A stretch of 54,229 bases of DNA from Zygnema cylindricum (Eukaryota; Streptophyta; Zygnematophyceae; Zygnematales; Zygnemataceae). Position 1 is the first letter of the stretch, and the number at the start of each line of letters is the position of its first letter. Location of the stretch: NCBI GenBank assembly GCA_037447655.1, contig JBBHKE010002000.1, positions 1 to 54,229 of the forward strand, written 5' to 3'. The position numbers and the translations under genes were made by a program. The notes under the pieces were generated by a model that was not told the DNA's origin, did not search any database, and saw only the letters and a list, made by a program, of their open reading frames with translations. Below, one piece after another: positions 52,086 to 54,229 of the stretch.

Positions 52086-53566
52086 TACTACGTACTCTAT
52101 GTTGTGTATCGGCAAGAATTTTATCGCGGTAACACCGATACCGGATGCTATTGGTTATCGAACGCTCAAGGGTCCCAATATATCGCTCGGAGACTAACAA
52201 ATTCTTTATCGGCAATAAGTGGAAAAAATATAGTACGCTATATAATAAGACTTTAAAATATACTGGATTTTATTTTTCACTGTATATAGCGTGGCAGGCC
52301 ATGTGCAACAAAGTGTTACGTACTCTGTGTAGCATAATAACGACAGTTCAATACGACGCATAAACCGTACAATTATCGCGGATAGTTATCGACACTAGTA
52401 TTATCGTGATAAATGCAATTCTGTGTCCTCCATTTGACTACAGAATACAAGAAGCCTCCACATAGTTGTTAACAAGCCCACTTTAACCCACAGCCACTGC
52501 TGGCCAGGCAATCAAACTGACAATCTGAATGCACCCCTGTGTAGCCTGGACTCCTCTGAGTGCGTAGGAAAAAGAATCTCTGAAAACGCCCAACCAGGCG
52601 ATAAGTTATGAGGCAGTAAAAATGCCAATTTGTACAAACTCTCAAAGGGAGAGGTCGCCTACCCAAAATTTTCTAAGTCCTGATTCCCTCTAATAACTTC
52701 TATCTACTGAAGTACGGACCAATCAGATTATTGTACCGTACCAAAAAGTACTACTGCCGGTGTACCTTTTGTAGGGCCTATGTACGACGGGACTATTAAG
52801 CGGACGCGTGTCTCCTTTTCACTCGTCCGTAGATTCCTCGAAATTCCTATGACCGAATGTCATCTCTCCACGTGGCTCCAGGTCATGCCACGTCACTAAA
52901 TGCCAAAGTGACTACTCCGGGATTTCGGCGATGATGTGCGCCGTTGGATTTGCAGTGAGACGCAATCTTGGCCGTAATAAATACTTGCGCAATATTTGTT
53001 TCGTTGTCGAAACAAAATGCGTGGTATCCGTTTTGAATTGGTACATTCATAAAATTGTATCCATGCACGCCGTACACAGTTTTAGTTAAATGGATTTGCT
53101 CCTTCTGAAATATATATATATATCTATCACATACTATAGCATTTAGCATTGGTCCTACTCTAGTAGGATAAAGCTAACCACTATTGGTCAGCTTGACGAA
53201 CCGTAGGTACCGAGATCAAATCCCGGGTCCGTCAGGTAAATTTTTAGTAGCCTTAAAAATATCTGTCTGTTGAACTAAGGCAGCCATGGATAAACCACTC
53301 TCTCTATCCTCAGTGACTACAACAAGTATGGGGGCTAGAGAGAGGAGGTGTAGGCAGGCTGTCTGTCCTTTTTCTTTTTCTTTTATACTAACATTTTAAA
53401 CCTAGAAAATACTCTAGAAATCTATTAATTTCAACAATAAAAAACGGATATTATCGCTCTTTTATCAGCGATAACACAGGTGTCGATACATTGTGCCAAT
53501 ATATTGATTATCAGCAAGCCAGTTACGCATCGATTATCGACAAAACCCTTCCGATACACAACACTA
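52086..53566. mobile_element. hAT-like MITE 1, split by a solo LTR
   Basis: Right terminus is the inverse of TAGTGTTGTGTATCGG; left end has TATGTTGTGTATCGG preceded by about 12 extra bases. Possible 8 bp duplication CTTTTTAG/CTTTTTAC (52078-52085, 53567-53574). Net length about 450 bp. Interior (GCTATTGGTTATCGAACG, ATATATCGCTCGGAGAC) resembles MITE 2. No transposase. Confidence 0.7.
52414..53436 (-). repeat. Solo LTR, family C, TSD ATAAA, inside MITE 1
   Basis: 1023 bp with exact TSD ATAAA at 52409-52413 and 53437-53441. tRNA-like module on the plus strand at about 53160-53250 (TGACG ... CCGAGATCAAATCCCGG ... CCGTCA, then AATTTTTAG). Confidence 0.94.
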
Positions 53567-53692
53567 CTTTTTACGTTATTCATTTAGATTTTTGGATTTA
53601 ACAACTAACAATTTACTTTATTGTAATTTTTAAGTTTGTGCATTTATAAACTTCACCCTGAAATCAAGGTGAAACGAGTCTACTGAAATTAC

Positions 53693-54104
53693 TAGTATTG
53701 TGTATAGAAAAAACTTATGGCAATAAAATCGATCCTGATAGTTATTGGTTATCAAACGGTGAGGGGTACTGATATATCGCTCGGAGACCAACAAATTCCT
53801 TATAAGCGATTGCTAGAAACAAATATAGTATAATATATAATAGTACTTTATAATATATTGTATTATATTTTTTACTATATATAAGATGGAATGCCACGTA
53901 TGACAGTCTGTTCCATACTCTATGTTACAGAAGAACGAAAGTTTAGTACAAGAAAATAATCCGTATACCTGTACAGTATAAATTGTACATTTATCAAACC
54001 GGTGTTATCACTATATCACCATTCGTGTCAACATATCGATTATCGATTGGCCAAAAAAAACGGCATATCTATTATCGGCAAAAAGCTATTGATACACAAC
54101 ACTA
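53693..54104. mobile_element. hAT-like MITE 2, 8 bp TSD
   Basis: 412 bp; termini TAGTATTGTGTAT and the inverse of TAGTGTTGTGTAT. Flanked by GAAATTAC (53685-53692) and GTAATTAC (54105-54112), 7 of 8 identical. The 8 bp duplication and TAGTGTTG-type ends suggest the hAT superfamily. Non-coding and AT-rich. The remaining 54113-54229 shows nothing I can assign. Confidence 0.78.
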
Positions 54105-54229
54105 GTAATTACAGATGTCGTGGAACGCTAAATTTCCTATTGCGATTTTGATAATGGATTTTTTTGGTTTTTAAGAAGCAAAGGGAATCGATATACCGCG
54201 TGGTGACAAATAAAAGTGTGTCCCCATGG

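Overview
The window is a retrotransposon graveyard and nursery: nearly all of its 54 kb can be assigned to LTR retrotransposons, nested several deep, plus a minisatellite and a pair of small terminal-inverted-repeat elements. I found no intact host gene, rRNA or canonical tRNA. GC content is moderate to low, the retroelements are Ty1/copia and chromodomain-bearing Ty3/gypsy, and the LTRs carry CACGTG and GTAC-rich U3 regions. This fits a photosynthetic eukaryote, most likely a plant or alga with a repeat-rich genome; I cannot name the species. A run of 10 Ns at 26976-26985 shows this is a draft scaffold.

Layout. 1-4014: end of a copia pol, then two LTR+gag-start copies flanking a 1.9 kb array of 40 bp repeats. 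4004-5604: LTR and gag of an inverted copia. 5605-15797, minus strand: a gag-like/protease/cytosine-C5-methyltransferase polyprotein broken by two later insertions, a gag-only element (8752-13251, TSD TCTTG) and an LTR copy (13711-14802). Removing both insertions leaves one reading frame from an ATG at 14826 through the protease, with in-frame stops but no frameshift; the methyltransferase follows in an overlapping frame. 15798-22572: a copia element (16295-21840, TSD CCAAT) inside an older LTR. 22573-34298: two chromodomain gypsy copies, each with an extra ORF after the chromodomain; one is split by a solo LTR (29116-30114, TSD CCCTC). 34299-39767: remnants of three copia elements. 39768-46218: the best preserved copia (TSD ACTAT), inserted in an older copia that resumes at 46219 and ends in an LTR containing a solo LTR that itself contains another solo LTR (47529-50351). 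50352-54229: AT-rich DNA with a 200 bp duplication and two related hAT-like MITEs, one split by a solo LTR.

The most unusual signals are shared across LTR families that differ strongly in sequence. Nearly every LTR carries, on the strand opposite to the element, a tRNA-like Pol III module (A-box-like and B-box-like motifs with a T-run just downstream). Most also carry a U3 hairpin with a conserved loop and a paired-hairpin leader in which stem bases change in compensation. The copia elements are predicted to prime from the anticodon region of initiator tRNA-Met (half-tRNA priming, as in Drosophila copia), and the gag ATG lies inside that primer binding site. The other outstanding object is the methyltransferase joined to a retroelement protease. 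All alignments and counts were made by eye; no search was run.
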